DNA of 64,000 bases from Streptomyces klenkii (GTDB taxonomy: Bacteria > Actinomycetota > Actinomycetes > Streptomycetales > Streptomycetaceae). The stretch spans positions 372,001-436,000 of the forward strand of contig NZ_RBAM01000001.1 of the NCBI RefSeq assembly GCF_003626645.1, in the 5' to 3' direction. Below the pieces are notes generated by a model. The model worked only from the letters and a program-made list of their open reading frames with translations. It made no database searches and had not been told where the DNA came from. The position numbers and the translations under genes were made by a program. Shown here in pieces: positions 1-7,229 of this stretch; position 1 is the stretch's first letter; every line of letters starts with the position of its first letter.

Positions 1-345
1 GGCTGGGGCGGTATCGGCGGCAGCGGTGGTAGCGGGGGCAACGGGGGCCGGGGCGGAGCGAACGGTGGCAGCCCGTCCTGTGCCTCCCCGGGCAGCACCG
101 GTGCGACGGGGTTCGGCGGAGGCGGAGGGGGAGGCGCCTCCTCGGGTGAGTGCGCTATCGGGTGCTCCGGAGGGGGCGGCGGCGGAGGGGGCGGTGGCGG
201 TGCCGGTGGTCAAGGCGGCCAGGGCGGCCAGGGCGGCGACAGCTTCTTCGACGCTGACAGGGCCACGCTGATGTCGGCGAGTGCGGACCACTCCGGTGAC
301 GCACGCGTCACCATCGCCTGGGGAAACCACTCCTTCCCTGCGTGA
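1..345 (+). CDS. Glycine-rich protein, C-terminal part (5' end outside window)
   Basis: The frame is open from base 1 to a TGA at 343-345, giving 114 residues. About the first 85 are dominated by Gly runs interspersed with Ser, Asn, Ala and three Cys. A short non-repetitive end follows, finishing in a beta-strand-like RVTIAW segment. Gly-rich low complexity closing with a V-x-I-x-W strand is typical of the Gly_rich domain seen at the C-terminus of bacterial surface or extracellular proteins (family knowledge). The start and any signal peptide lie upstream of the window. A perfect palindrome follows the stop, and the next gene is co-directional. Function is unknown; a structural or surface role is inference. 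Confidence 0.6.
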   Translation, partial: GWGGIGGSGGSGGNGGRGGANGGSPSCASPGSTGATGFGGGGGGGASSGECAIGCSGGGGGGGGGGGAGGQGGQGGQGGDSFFDADRATLMSASADHSGDARVTIAWGNHSFPA

Positions 346-354
346 ACCAATAGG

Positions 355-388
355 TTCGGCACCGTCGTACCGGTACGACGGTGCCGAA
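355..388. terminator. Perfect 34-bp palindrome, probable terminator
   Basis: The 17-base arms TTCGGCACCGTCGTACC and its exact reverse complement meet without a loop ten bases after the stop of the Gly-rich gene. No T-run follows, so it may act as a hairpin or bidirectional terminator. A protein-binding palindrome is the alternative. Confidence 0.6.
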
Positions 389-458
389 CAGGAAACATGT
401 CAGCGCTGCCTCGCTGAATGCGGCCGAACTGGCATCCCGATTCTGAAAGGCCCCCTCC

Positions 459-1694
459 ATGAGCGAGCCGGACAACGGCCGGCCCCTGCTGGACTACGGC
501 GTCATCAGCGAACCGTTCCCGCTCTACGCGACGACCGGGACGGACGACCCCGCCACGGCCCTGCACATCGTCGTCTCCAACGGCGGTGGCGACACCGTCT
601 ACTGCCGGGAGATCGTGTTCTCCCTGCCCGAGGGCGATCTCGCCCAGAGCCTGGTCCGGGAGGACGCGGGAGACGGACAGGCCCCGGACTGGGACGTGGT
701 GCGCCTCCAGCCCGGCACGCAGACCGTGGTGCCGTCGGGTGACTACGCCAGCTTCCAAGCCACGCCCAAGGGGGACGCCAAGAAGACCGGCGTGCGCGTT
801 GACGCCGAGGGCCTCGTCATCACCCTGGAGAACCTGAAGATCAGCGCGCGCCCCGGCACGGCACGGATCGAGATCCGCGAGGTCGCCACCACGAACACGG
901 ACAAGTGGCCCGACAGCCCGCGCTTCACCAGGCTCGCGATGACGAAGTTCCCGGCGCCGAAGATCCCCGTCCAGGCGATCTCCGACTTCACGGCCGACAA
1001 CCTCGAAGTGGAAGCCGGCGGCTCGGTCCGCCTCACCTGGAACGGCCCGTCGACGCTCGACTACACGGTCTCGTACGGCGGCGAGTCGCACCCGGTGGGC
1101 AAGAACCACGAGCACAGCGCGACGATCGATCGCGACACGACCTTCCAGCTCTCGTACGTCACCGGCGGCACCACGCACTGCCTGACGACCACGGTCACGG
1201 TGAAGAACCCGAAGCTCACAGGGCTGGAGGTGGACGGCGACGCCACGGTCACGGGTGCCACGGGGGTCCAGGGCCTGACGGTGGGCGGGAACCTGACGGC
1301 GGAGCAGGCTCTGAAGGTCGGCGGATCGGCCACTGTCAGCGGCCCCACCGACCTCCAGGAGCTCACGGTGAACAAGGACCTCGGCTCCAAGTCGAGGCTC
1401 TCGGTGAGCGGGGCGCTGACCGCGGACAGCACACTCACGGTCGGTGGGCTCCTGAAGGCGAACAGCGACATCACCGTCTCGTGGGGTGGCACAACCAAGT
1501 TCACGACGGACGGCGCGAACGGCATCAGGACCCCGGACATCTCCGTGGACGGCAAGAGCATCGTCTTCCGTGGAGATGCGAGCCGCTTGATCTACACCGG
1601 GAAGCACGGCGACGGGAAGCTCCAGAACATCAACTACATAGGTGACTCCATCTATATGGCCGACAATGGCGCCGCACAGTTCTACTTTGAGTAG
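459..1694 (+). CDS. Hypothetical beta-rich protein with tail-fibre-like repeats
   Basis: The product has 411 residues, no signal peptide and no membrane segment. I do not recognise the whole protein. Residues about 1-165 form an N-terminal beta-rich part. Residues about 172-255 look like an Ig/fibronectin-like unit (G-SVRLTW then Y-TVSYGG). Residues about 258-345 are short-period repeats of the LTVGGNLT / LKVGGSATV / LTVGGLLKA type, which resemble the beta-solenoid stretches of phage tail fibres and shufflon proteins. A 65-residue C-terminal part follows. The start ATG has AAAGG about nine bases upstream. It follows a Gly-rich surface-type protein on the same strand. A receptor-binding or adhesive role is possible but is inference only. 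Confidence 0.6.
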   Translation: MSEPDNGRPLLDYGVISEPFPLYATTGTDDPATALHIVVSNGGGDTVYCREIVFSLPEGDLAQSLVREDAGDGQAPDWDVVRLQPGTQTVVPSGDYASFQATPKGDAKKTGVRVDAEGLVITLENLKISARPGTARIEIREVATTNTDKWPDSPRFTRLAMTKFPAPKIPVQAISDFTADNLEVEAGGSVRLTWNGPSTLDYTVSYGGESHPVGKNHEHSATIDRDTTFQLSYVTGGTTHCLTTTVTVKNPKLTGLEVDGDATVTGATGVQGLTVGGNLTAEQALKVGGSATVSGPTDLQELTVNKDLGSKSRLSVSGALTADSTLTVGGLLKANSDITVSWGGTTKFTTDGANGIRTPDISVDGKSIVFRGDASRLIYTGKHGDGKLQNINYIGDSIYMADNGAAQFYFE

Positions 1695-1734
1695 GAAGGA
1701 TTACCTCCAGGTGAGGGGAGGGGTGGGCAGGCGT

Positions 1735-1780
1735 CCCAGGGCCTACGCCCGGGGGTAGATGCCCCAGGGCCTACGCCCGG
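1735..1780. repeat. 28-bp tandem duplication at a gene 3' end
   Basis: The 18-base string CCCAGGGCCTACGCCCGG occurs at 1735-1752 and again at 1763-1780. The second copy contains the stop codon and last codons of the leftward RTX-like gene; the first is a duplicate lying just beyond the stop. It is one of many short tandem duplications at gene ends in this window. Confidence 0.85.
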
Positions 1781-2790
1781 CAGTTGGTGACCGTGCCGCC
1801 GTCGCGGTTGTCCGTGCGGCAGAGGTTGTCGCCTCGCCCGCCGTCGACGGTCCCGTACGGGCCGACGGCGACTGCCGTGCCGCCCGGTCCCTGGATGACG
1901 TCATCGTCGTCGTCCCCGGAGACCGTGGCACCCCTGCCCTGCCCGACGGACGGCACCTCGATGAGGTCGGCCCCGGCACCCCCGCTGACGCGGGTGGTGC
2001 GCACGTTGTCGGTGGCGCCGGTCGCCCCGACACGGATGACGTCGTCGCCTTCGTCGCCGTCGACGGTGGCGGGTTTGGGCGTACGGGAGTTCACGAGGGC
2101 GAATCCGTACACGGCGATCTCGTCGTCACCGGGGCCGCCGTGGAGCGGGCCACCGAGTTCCGCGACCGTGATGGTGTCGTTGCCCGCGCCGCCGTCCAGG
2201 CTGCTCGACTTGTCGTACCCGGGTACGTCGTAGGAGGCGAGGCGGAGGATGTCGTCCCCGTCGCCGCCCTTGATGCTGGTGGCGAACACGCGACCAGTGG
2301 TGATCACGTCGTTCCCGGCGCCACCGTCGATGTACGCCTGGTGGGTCACGTTGCCGGTGGTGATGGTGTCGTTGCCCGCGCCGCCGTAGATGAGGCCCAG
2401 GACGGGCCAGTCGTCCTTGTCGGTCACGGTGATCTTGTCGTCGCCGTCACCGCCGTCGATGACTCCCGGTATGTGCCTGCCACCGCCGTTGCCGAGAATC
2501 CTGTCGACGACGATGACGTCGTCCCCGCCGAGGCCGTTGACCGTGCCGGAGAGGTGGCCGGTGGCGTCGCCGCCCCTGACCTCGATGATGTCCGCCTTGC
2601 CGGTGCCGTTGAGGGTCGTATCGACGGGGACGCCCTGAGCGCACACGATGTGGACGCCGCCGCTCGGCAGGCCGGTACGGGTGCAGCCCGGCGGGTCGGC
2701 CGGGGCGGCCGCCCCGGCCGGGGCCGTGGGCGCGGCGATGAGCACCAGACCCGTGACGAGCGCGCCGACGGCCGTGTGTCTGAGACGCAT
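1771..2790 (-). CDS. Secreted RTX-like calcium-binding repeat protein
   Basis: The product has 339 residues with a Sec signal peptide at about 1-29 (basic MRLRH start, hydrophobic core, AGAAA cleavage region). The mature part carries about ten glycine/aspartate nonapeptides of the GGxGxDxI type (GGAGNDTIT, GGDGDDKIT, GGAGNDVIT and others). These are the haemolysin-type repeats that bind Ca2+ in parallel beta-rolls. Cysteines near both ends of the mature part (CTRTG with VCAQG; NLCRT with TNCRA) could form disulfides. No toxin or enzyme domain is present and no type I secretion genes are nearby, so Sec export and a structural role are inferred. Ribosome site AGGAGG precedes the ATG. Confidence 0.8.
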   Translation of the reverse strand: MRLRHTAVGALVTGLVLIAAPTAPAGAAAPADPPGCTRTGLPSGGVHIVCAQGVPVDTTLNGTGKADIIEVRGGDATGHLSGTVNGLGGDDVIVVDRILGNGGGRHIPGVIDGGDGDDKITVTDKDDWPVLGLIYGGAGNDTITTGNVTHQAYIDGGAGNDVITTGRVFATSIKGGDGDDILRLASYDVPGYDKSSSLDGGAGNDTITVAELGGPLHGGPGDDEIAVYGFALVNSRTPKPATVDGDEGDDVIRVGATGATDNVRTTRVSGGAGADLIEVPSVGQGRGATVSGDDDDDVIQGPGGTAVAVGPYGTVDGGRGDNLCRTDNRDGGTVTNCRA

Positions 2791-2955
2791 GGCTGGTTCC
2801 TCCTGAGGGCGTGAATATGCCAGCGGTGAGAGCCACAGCGTTCCCTTGAGGAACTGGACTTCACAAGCGGGAAATTGGCCCGGCTGGATCCGGATCCATA
2901 TCCATGCCTACGCCACTGAGCGAGGCAGCCACTGAGCGAGGCGGTCGAGGAAATG

Positions 2956-2994
2956 CGGTGAGCCCCAGGCGTGGACGACGCCTGGGGCTCACCG
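2956..2994. terminator. Strong hairpin terminator, 17-bp stem
   Basis: Arms CGGTGAGCCCCAGGCGT (2956-2972) and ACGCCTGGGGCTCACCG (2978-2994) pair perfectly around a 5-base GGACG loop. It lies just past the stop of the leftward SNG1-type gene, whose transcript it probably ends. The T-rich bases follow on the + side. Confidence 0.75.
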
Positions 2995-3014
2995 GTTCTT
3001 GTTTTACTAGGCCT

Positions 3015-4328
3015 CTAGGCCGTGGCAGGCGCCGTCGCCGTCGCCGTGGCCTCGGTGGCCTCGGCGGTGGGCGGGATGCGGTGCAGGCCCTTGCGGTCGT
3101 AGAAGCGGGTGACGCCGAAGCCGAAGAGCACGGCGGCGACGAACGCGATGCCCATGGAGATCCATGCGCGGGTGAGGCCGGCGTCGCCCTGGGCGTCGTA
3201 GTAGAGGATGGAGCGCATGCCTCCGGTGATCTGCCGCAGCGGCTCGAACTCCGAGAGCCCGTGGAAGAAGCCGGGCAGCGCCTCCAGCGGCACGGTCGCT
3301 CCGGAGGACGGGACGGCCATGGCGACGAAGACGATGGTGGAGATCAGCATGCCGGGCGTGCCGAAGACGGCGAGCAGGGCCAGGGCGCTGACGCCGACGG
3401 CCGCGATCGTGCCCACGGAGTAGAGCCACAGCAGGCCGAGGTGGGAGGCGTCCATGCCCAGGATGCCGACCGTGGCGAGCTCGACGAGGGAGCCCATGAC
3501 CAGGGAGAGGCCGAGCATGAGGACCGTGCCGACGGCCAGCGTGCGGACCCGGCTCGTGCGCCGGACGGGCATGCGCTGGCGGAAGGGGCCGAAGTCGGTG
3601 TGCAGGTAGCCGAGCGCGGTGTCGACCTGGGAGACGATCGCGTTGGCGCCGAGCATGCCGCAGACGATCAGGACCAGCGCGTAGTAGAAGGCGCTCAGAC
3701 CCATGGCGCTGTGCGTGCCGAGCGGGTGGCCGTCCGCGACCTCGACGTTCACGGGGTCCGTGAGCATCAGCTTGGCGGCCGGGGCGAGCTGCGCCTTCTG
3801 GGCGGCGGCGCGGTTGAGGAGCTCCTTGCCGAGCTGGGCGGAGGCGGCGTGGGCCGCCTTCTGGTTCGCCTGGCTGGCCATGGAGGAGCCGATGCTGCCG
3901 GCGGACTGGTTGGTCAGCACCGTCAGGGTCGGCCGGGTGGCTTCCGCCGGCTTCGGGCTGCCCAGCCCGGCCACCGTGGCGGAGAAGTTCTCCGGCACGA
4001 CGAGCGCGCCGTAGACCTTGCCCTGGCCGAGCCGCTTGTCGGCCTCCTGCCGGCTGACGACCTGCCAGGAGAAGCTGTGGTTGTCCGCGGCGGACTTCTC
4101 GATCCCCGAGACGACCTGGTCACCGAGGTTGAGGTGCTTGCCGTTGGCGTCGGCCCCGCGGTCGCTGTTGACCAGTGCGATGGGCAGGTCGCGCAGGTTG
4201 CCCTTGGGGTTCACGTTGCCGCCCACGTAGAGCAGGGCGAACAGGATGGAGACCACCGCGACGATGAGGCCTGAACCGATCCACAGCTTCGGGCTGCGGA
4301 GTACGGAGGAGGGCTCGGGGGAAGGCAT
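3015..4328 (-). CDS. DUF3533/SNG1-family membrane protein (ABC-2-like exporter)
   Basis: The 437-residue membrane protein has one N-terminal membrane segment (about 14-37) and a roughly 170-residue extracytoplasmic domain. The domain begins with the LPIALVNSD signature of YhgE/Pip/SNG1 proteins. About five C-terminal membrane segments follow (from about 212 to 418). This is the usual layout of DUF3533/ABC-2-like proteins implicated in export or stress tolerance, though substrates are mostly unknown. The Ala/Thr-rich tail is variable. It is transcribed away from a MerR-type regulator across a 239-bp gap that holds two inverted repeats, suggesting that the regulator controls it. Confidence 0.85.
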   Translation of the reverse strand: MPSPEPSSVLRSPKLWIGSGLIVAVVSILFALLYVGGNVNPKGNLRDLPIALVNSDRGADANGKHLNLGDQVVSGIEKSAADNHSFSWQVVSRQEADKRLGQGKVYGALVVPENFSATVAGLGSPKPAEATRPTLTVLTNQSAGSIGSSMASQANQKAAHAASAQLGKELLNRAAAQKAQLAPAAKLMLTDPVNVEVADGHPLGTHSAMGLSAFYYALVLIVCGMLGANAIVSQVDTALGYLHTDFGPFRQRMPVRRTSRVRTLAVGTVLMLGLSLVMGSLVELATVGILGMDASHLGLLWLYSVGTIAAVGVSALALLAVFGTPGMLISTIVFVAMAVPSSGATVPLEALPGFFHGLSEFEPLRQITGGMRSILYYDAQGDAGLTRAWISMGIAFVAAVLFGFGVTRFYDRKGLHRIPPTAEATEATATATAPATA

Positions 4329-4343
4329 ATTCGCTCCGAGTTA

Positions 4344-4378
4344 TTACCTAGAGTAACTGGATACTTAAGGTATCCAGT
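4344..4378. promoter_or_regulatory. Paired inverted repeats, putative MerR operator
   Basis: There are two adjacent dyads: TTAC-N5-GTAA at 4344-4356 and ACTGGATAC-N5-GTATCCAGT at 4356-4378. They lie 16-50 bases upstream of the SNG1-type start and upstream of the divergent MerR gene. MerR proteins bind such dyads between promoter elements; assignment to this regulator is inferred from position. Confidence 0.6.
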
Positions 4379-4406
4379 GGCTAGATAGTGGCAGTATCTT
4401 CGAGGG

Positions 4407-4526
4407 GTGTCCAGTCGGCGGGTGTCCGGTCGGCAGGTGTCTGATCGGTGGGCGTTCGGTCAGCGGATGTCCGGTCGGCGAGTGTCCGGTCGGCGAGTGT
4501 CCGGTCGGCGGGCCTCCGGTCGGTGC
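4407..4526 (+). repeat. Eight tandem 15-bp repeats in the MerR gene leader
   Basis: There are eight copies of a 15-bp unit, consensus GTGTCCGGTCGGCGG, head to tail with one to four mismatches each. They lie between the dyad operator and the ribosome site of the MerR gene. The unit length is a multiple of three, so the repeat is open in frame with the gene and creates a false N-terminal extension of the VRSAS-VRSAS type. It is probably noncoding slippage; multiple regulator sites are an alternative. Confidence 0.9.
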
Positions 4527-4567
4527 GGCAGGATGTCCGGCCGACGCATCACCAGCGAGGAAGCTGC

Positions 4568-5275
4568 ATGAAGATCTCGGAGCTCAGCCGGACCACCGGC
4601 GTGCCGGTCGCCAGCATCAAGTACTTCCGGCGGCAAGGCCTGATGCCCGCCGGCAAGGCGACGGCCGCGACCCTGGCCGAGTACGGGCAGGAGCACGTCC
4701 AGCGCCTGCGGCTGATCAAGGCGCTGACCACGCTGGGCGGGCTCTCCATCGCCGCCACCCGCGACGTCCTGACGGCTGTCGACCAGGCGCACAGCGCCGA
4801 CAGCGCCCTGGGAGCGGTCAGCTACGCCCTGCCGGTGCCCGTCGCGGAGTCTCCGGTCGGTGACGCCGAGCGGGAGGCGGAGACCGGATCGGCCGCGGAA
4901 GCGGAGGTGGCGGCCCTGATCGCGGACATGGACTGGCAGGCGCCCAGCACCTCCCCCCACGTGGAGGGGCTGACGGCGGCGCTGCGGGAACTGAAGCGAC
5001 TCGACGCGGACTACCGGCCCGGCGAACTCGCCGCCTACGCGGAGCTGGCCCGCTCCATCGCCCGCTTGGACCTCGACCGGGCAGCCGCTTTCGGCGACGA
5101 CCCGGTGGCCCTGGCCGAGCAGGCGGTGATCGTCTTCGCCCTCTCGGCTCCCGTGCTCGAACTGCTGCGGCGGCTGGCTCAGGAGGACCAGGTCCGGCGG
5201 CGCGTAGCAGGCGATGCGGTTGACGTCGACGCTGACGCCGACACCGACGCCGCTGTCGACGCTGACATTGACTGA
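4568..5275 (+). CDS. MerR-family transcriptional regulator
   Basis: The product has 235 residues. A MerR winged helix sits at about 1-70: MKISELSRTTGVPVASIKYFRR recognition region, then a YGQEHVQRLRLIKAL helix. A variable effector part follows, ending in an unusual Asp-rich tail of alternating D-V/A/T residues (last ~18). I chose ATG 4568 because GAGGAAG lies 7-13 bases upstream and the MerR fold begins exactly there. An upstream in-frame ATG would only translate the 15-bp repeats. It is divergent from the SNG1-type exporter gene and probably controls it and itself through the dyads at 4344-4378. The ligand is unknown. Confidence 0.85.
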   Translation: MKISELSRTTGVPVASIKYFRRQGLMPAGKATAATLAEYGQEHVQRLRLIKALTTLGGLSIAATRDVLTAVDQAHSADSALGAVSYALPVPVAESPVGDAEREAETGSAAEAEVAALIADMDWQAPSTSPHVEGLTAALRELKRLDADYRPGELAAYAELARSIARLDLDRAAAFGDDPVALAEQAVIVFALSAPVLELLRRLAQEDQVRRRVAGDAVDVDADADTDAAVDADID

Positions 5276-5481
5276 CCGCGGCGGTCGGACGCACGACGTC
5301 CATTCCGTACACACGCGACGAGCGAGCCCCACGCCCACCACGCGACCGTCACGGCTTCTCGCTCGAACGTGGGAACCCTTGCCGGAGTGACCGCCCGACA
5401 CCCCTGGCCCGCACTAAGGTTCGGGAGCCCCTAAAGGTTCACGGCCCCGGGACGGGCCGGCACGTGCGGGAGGGAAGTACC

Positions 5482-5718
5482 GTGTCCAACTATCAGTACC
5501 GGTGCGCCGTTTGCGGCATCACCTGGGACGAGGTCACCAATCGGCGCCAAGCCGAACAGGAACGCGACCGGCATCGCCGCGAGGCCCACGACGGCGGTGT
5601 CCCGGACGGCGACGGCATCCGGGCCCAGGACTCCGAACGCTGGCCCGGCCGAGGGGTACTCCTCGCCGGGCTCCTCCTGATGCTCTTCGTCATGTACAGC
5701 AGCTGGCATGGCCAGTAG
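5482..5718 (+). CDS. Small membrane protein with C2H2-like zinc-finger pattern
   Basis: The 78-residue product starts at GTG 5482, chosen for the GGGAGGGAAG ribosome site just upstream; an earlier in-frame GTG lacks one. The N-terminus has C-x2-C followed by a charged helix (RRQAEQERDRHRREAH) and H-x4-H. This gives the spacing C-x2-C-x19-H-x4-H, a plausible zinc-binding hairpin-helix. The C-terminal segment, about 60-75, is a single hydrophobic membrane span. Metal binding and a membrane-tethered nucleic-acid- or protein-binding role are inference. I know similar small streptomycete proteins only as uncharacterised. Confidence 0.6.
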   Translation: MSNYQYRCAVCGITWDEVTNRRQAEQERDRHRREAHDGGVPDGDGIRAQDSERWPGRGVLLAGLLLMLFVMYSSWHGQ

Positions 5719-5797
5719 CCGCAAGCGGAACCGTCAACCGCTACCACCGAACCACTCATCCGGGGAAGCCCACCAGCCCCGTACCGCACTCCTTGAC

Positions 5798-5827
5798 GCA
5801 GGCGCAGGCGCAGGCGCAGGCGCAGAC
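5798..5827. repeat. Hexanucleotide tandem repeat
   Basis: GCAGGC is repeated four times plus one degenerate copy, just beyond the 3' end of the leftward MFS gene. The rest of the 153-base gap holds nothing recognisable. Confidence 0.85.
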
Positions 5828-5871
5828 GCCGGACGCGGTCCTTTCGCCGCCCGCGGCGGGCGGCCCAGAGG

Positions 5872-7119
5872 TCAGAGGGGCTGCTGGTTCGGCTGCAGGG
5901 TGTTCTCGCTGCGGTCCGTCGCGTAGGGAAGGTCTCGTCCCGCTCCGGCTCCCGCGGTGGCCTGGAGGCAGGCCAGGGCCGTGAGCATGAGGAGGGCAGG
6001 CGTCCAGCTGCCGGTGGTGTCGTGGAGGTATCCGGCGAGGAACGGGCCCACGGCGGCGATCGCGTATCCGACGGCTTGGGCCATGCCGGACAGGGCGGTG
6101 GCTGCGGCGGCGTCGGCGGCCCGATGGGCCTGGAAGGTCAGGGCGAGGACGAGGCAGGCTCCGGCGCCGAAGCCGAGCACAGCGCTCCATACGGTGGCCC
6201 AAGCGGGCATGAGCAGGACCCCGGCGTACCCTGCGGCGCTGACCAGCGAGGCGCCCGCGGCGGGCAGCCGCTGGTTGCCGCAGAGCCGAGTCAGGAAGGG
6301 CACTGCGGCGCCGGCGGCCAGGCCCACCGTCTGCATGAGGAACAGCTGCCACCCGGCCGCACCCGGGGAAGTGCCGTGTGCGCGCAGCACACTGGGCAGC
6401 CAGGCGATCACCGTGTAGAAGCCCAGGGATTGCAGGCCCATGAAGCATGCGACCTGCCATGCCAGAGCCGAGCGCCAGGGCGAGGACGGGCTCGCGGCCG
6501 GGGCCGCCCGGGCCGTGAGTGTGCCGCTCGGGGCTGCCGCTCGGTGCAGCAGGGGCTTCCAGGCGGCAAGGGCGAGGAGCGCCAGAGCGGTCCACACGCC
6601 GAGGGCGGTGCGCCAGCCGCCGGGCGTGTGCTGGGCGATCGGCACCGCCACCGCGGAGGACACCGCGGCGCTCAGGCCCATGGCGGTGACGTAGAGGCTG
6701 GTGAGAGGCCCGACGCGGTGGGCGGGGGCAACGCTCTTGATGGTGGCGGGCAGGAGGACGTTTCCGGCGGCGATGCCGGCGGAGAGCACGAGGGTTCCGG
6801 CGAACAGCGCCCACAGCGCCGGTGCGGAGCGCAGAGCGGTGCCCACCATGATTCCCAGGAGGGCTGCTGTGATCACCGATGCCGACGCCCGCCGCCGTGA
6901 CCAGCGGGGCACCACGGGGGAGATGACGGCGAAGGCCAGGAGCGGAAGCGTGCTGAGGAGCCCGGCCGCGGCGGAGGACAGCCCGGTGTCGTCGGAGACG
7001 GCGGGGATCAGCGGGCCGACGCAGGTCAGGCCGACCCGCAGGTTCACCGCGACCAGAACGATGCCGACGAGCAGGCCGGGATGTACGGGTGAGGGTGGTC
7101 CGGAGTCCGTCCGGATCAT
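5872..7119 (-). CDS. MFS transporter, CynX/NimT-like
   Basis: The 415-residue integral membrane protein has about 12 predicted spans. The opening VGIVLVAVNLRVGLTCVGPLIPAV region, and the PRWSRR loop between spans 2 and 3, match the cyanate/nitroimidazole (CynX/NimT) branch of the major facilitator superfamily. The C-terminal half begins after an Ala/Ser-rich linker near residue 205 with GLQSLGFYTVIAWLPS. The substrate cannot be read from sequence. No regulator is adjacent; the secreted beta-propeller gene 110 bases upstream is on the same strand. Confidence 0.8.
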   Translation of the reverse strand: MIRTDSGPPSPVHPGLLVGIVLVAVNLRVGLTCVGPLIPAVSDDTGLSSAAAGLLSTLPLLAFAVISPVVPRWSRRRASASVITAALLGIMVGTALRSAPALWALFAGTLVLSAGIAAGNVLLPATIKSVAPAHRVGPLTSLYVTAMGLSAAVSSAVAVPIAQHTPGGWRTALGVWTALALLALAAWKPLLHRAAAPSGTLTARAAPAASPSSPWRSALAWQVACFMGLQSLGFYTVIAWLPSVLRAHGTSPGAAGWQLFLMQTVGLAAGAAVPFLTRLCGNQRLPAAGASLVSAAGYAGVLLMPAWATVWSAVLGFGAGACLVLALTFQAHRAADAAAATALSGMAQAVGYAIAAVGPFLAGYLHDTTGSWTPALLMLTALACLQATAGAGAGRDLPYATDRSENTLQPNQQPL

Positions 7120-7229
7120 GGGTGGTCCTTAGCGGTGTTCTGAGCGTGACGACTCGGCCCCTTCCGAACGGTAGCCCTGCTGCCCGGCGGCACGGGCGAA
7201 GAGGAGATCACCGGCGTGGGCGCCGTGGC

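Noticed and set aside
210..1607. Long minus-strand frame opposite the beta-repeat protein
   Set aside because: Arg/Val-rich shadow of the high-GC plus gene, with no ribosome site or domain; the plus frame has coherent domains.
459..1694. Prophage tail module
   Set aside because: Only one fibre-like protein; no capsid, portal, terminase or integrase genes within the window.
1771..2790. RTX toxin with type I secretion
   Set aside because: It has a Sec signal, no toxin domain and no ABC/MFP secretion genes nearby.
2904..4274. Long plus-strand frame opposite the SNG1-type gene
   Set aside because: Gly/Arg/Gln-rich composition typical of an antisense shadow; the minus frame shows family motifs and spans.
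4407..4526. CRISPR-like array
   Set aside because: Units are contiguous 15-mers without spacers, and no cas genes are present.
4448..4567. Upstream ATG extending the MerR protein
   Set aside because: The extension is translated tandem repeat without a ribosome site; GAGGAAG precedes the internal ATG at the domain start.
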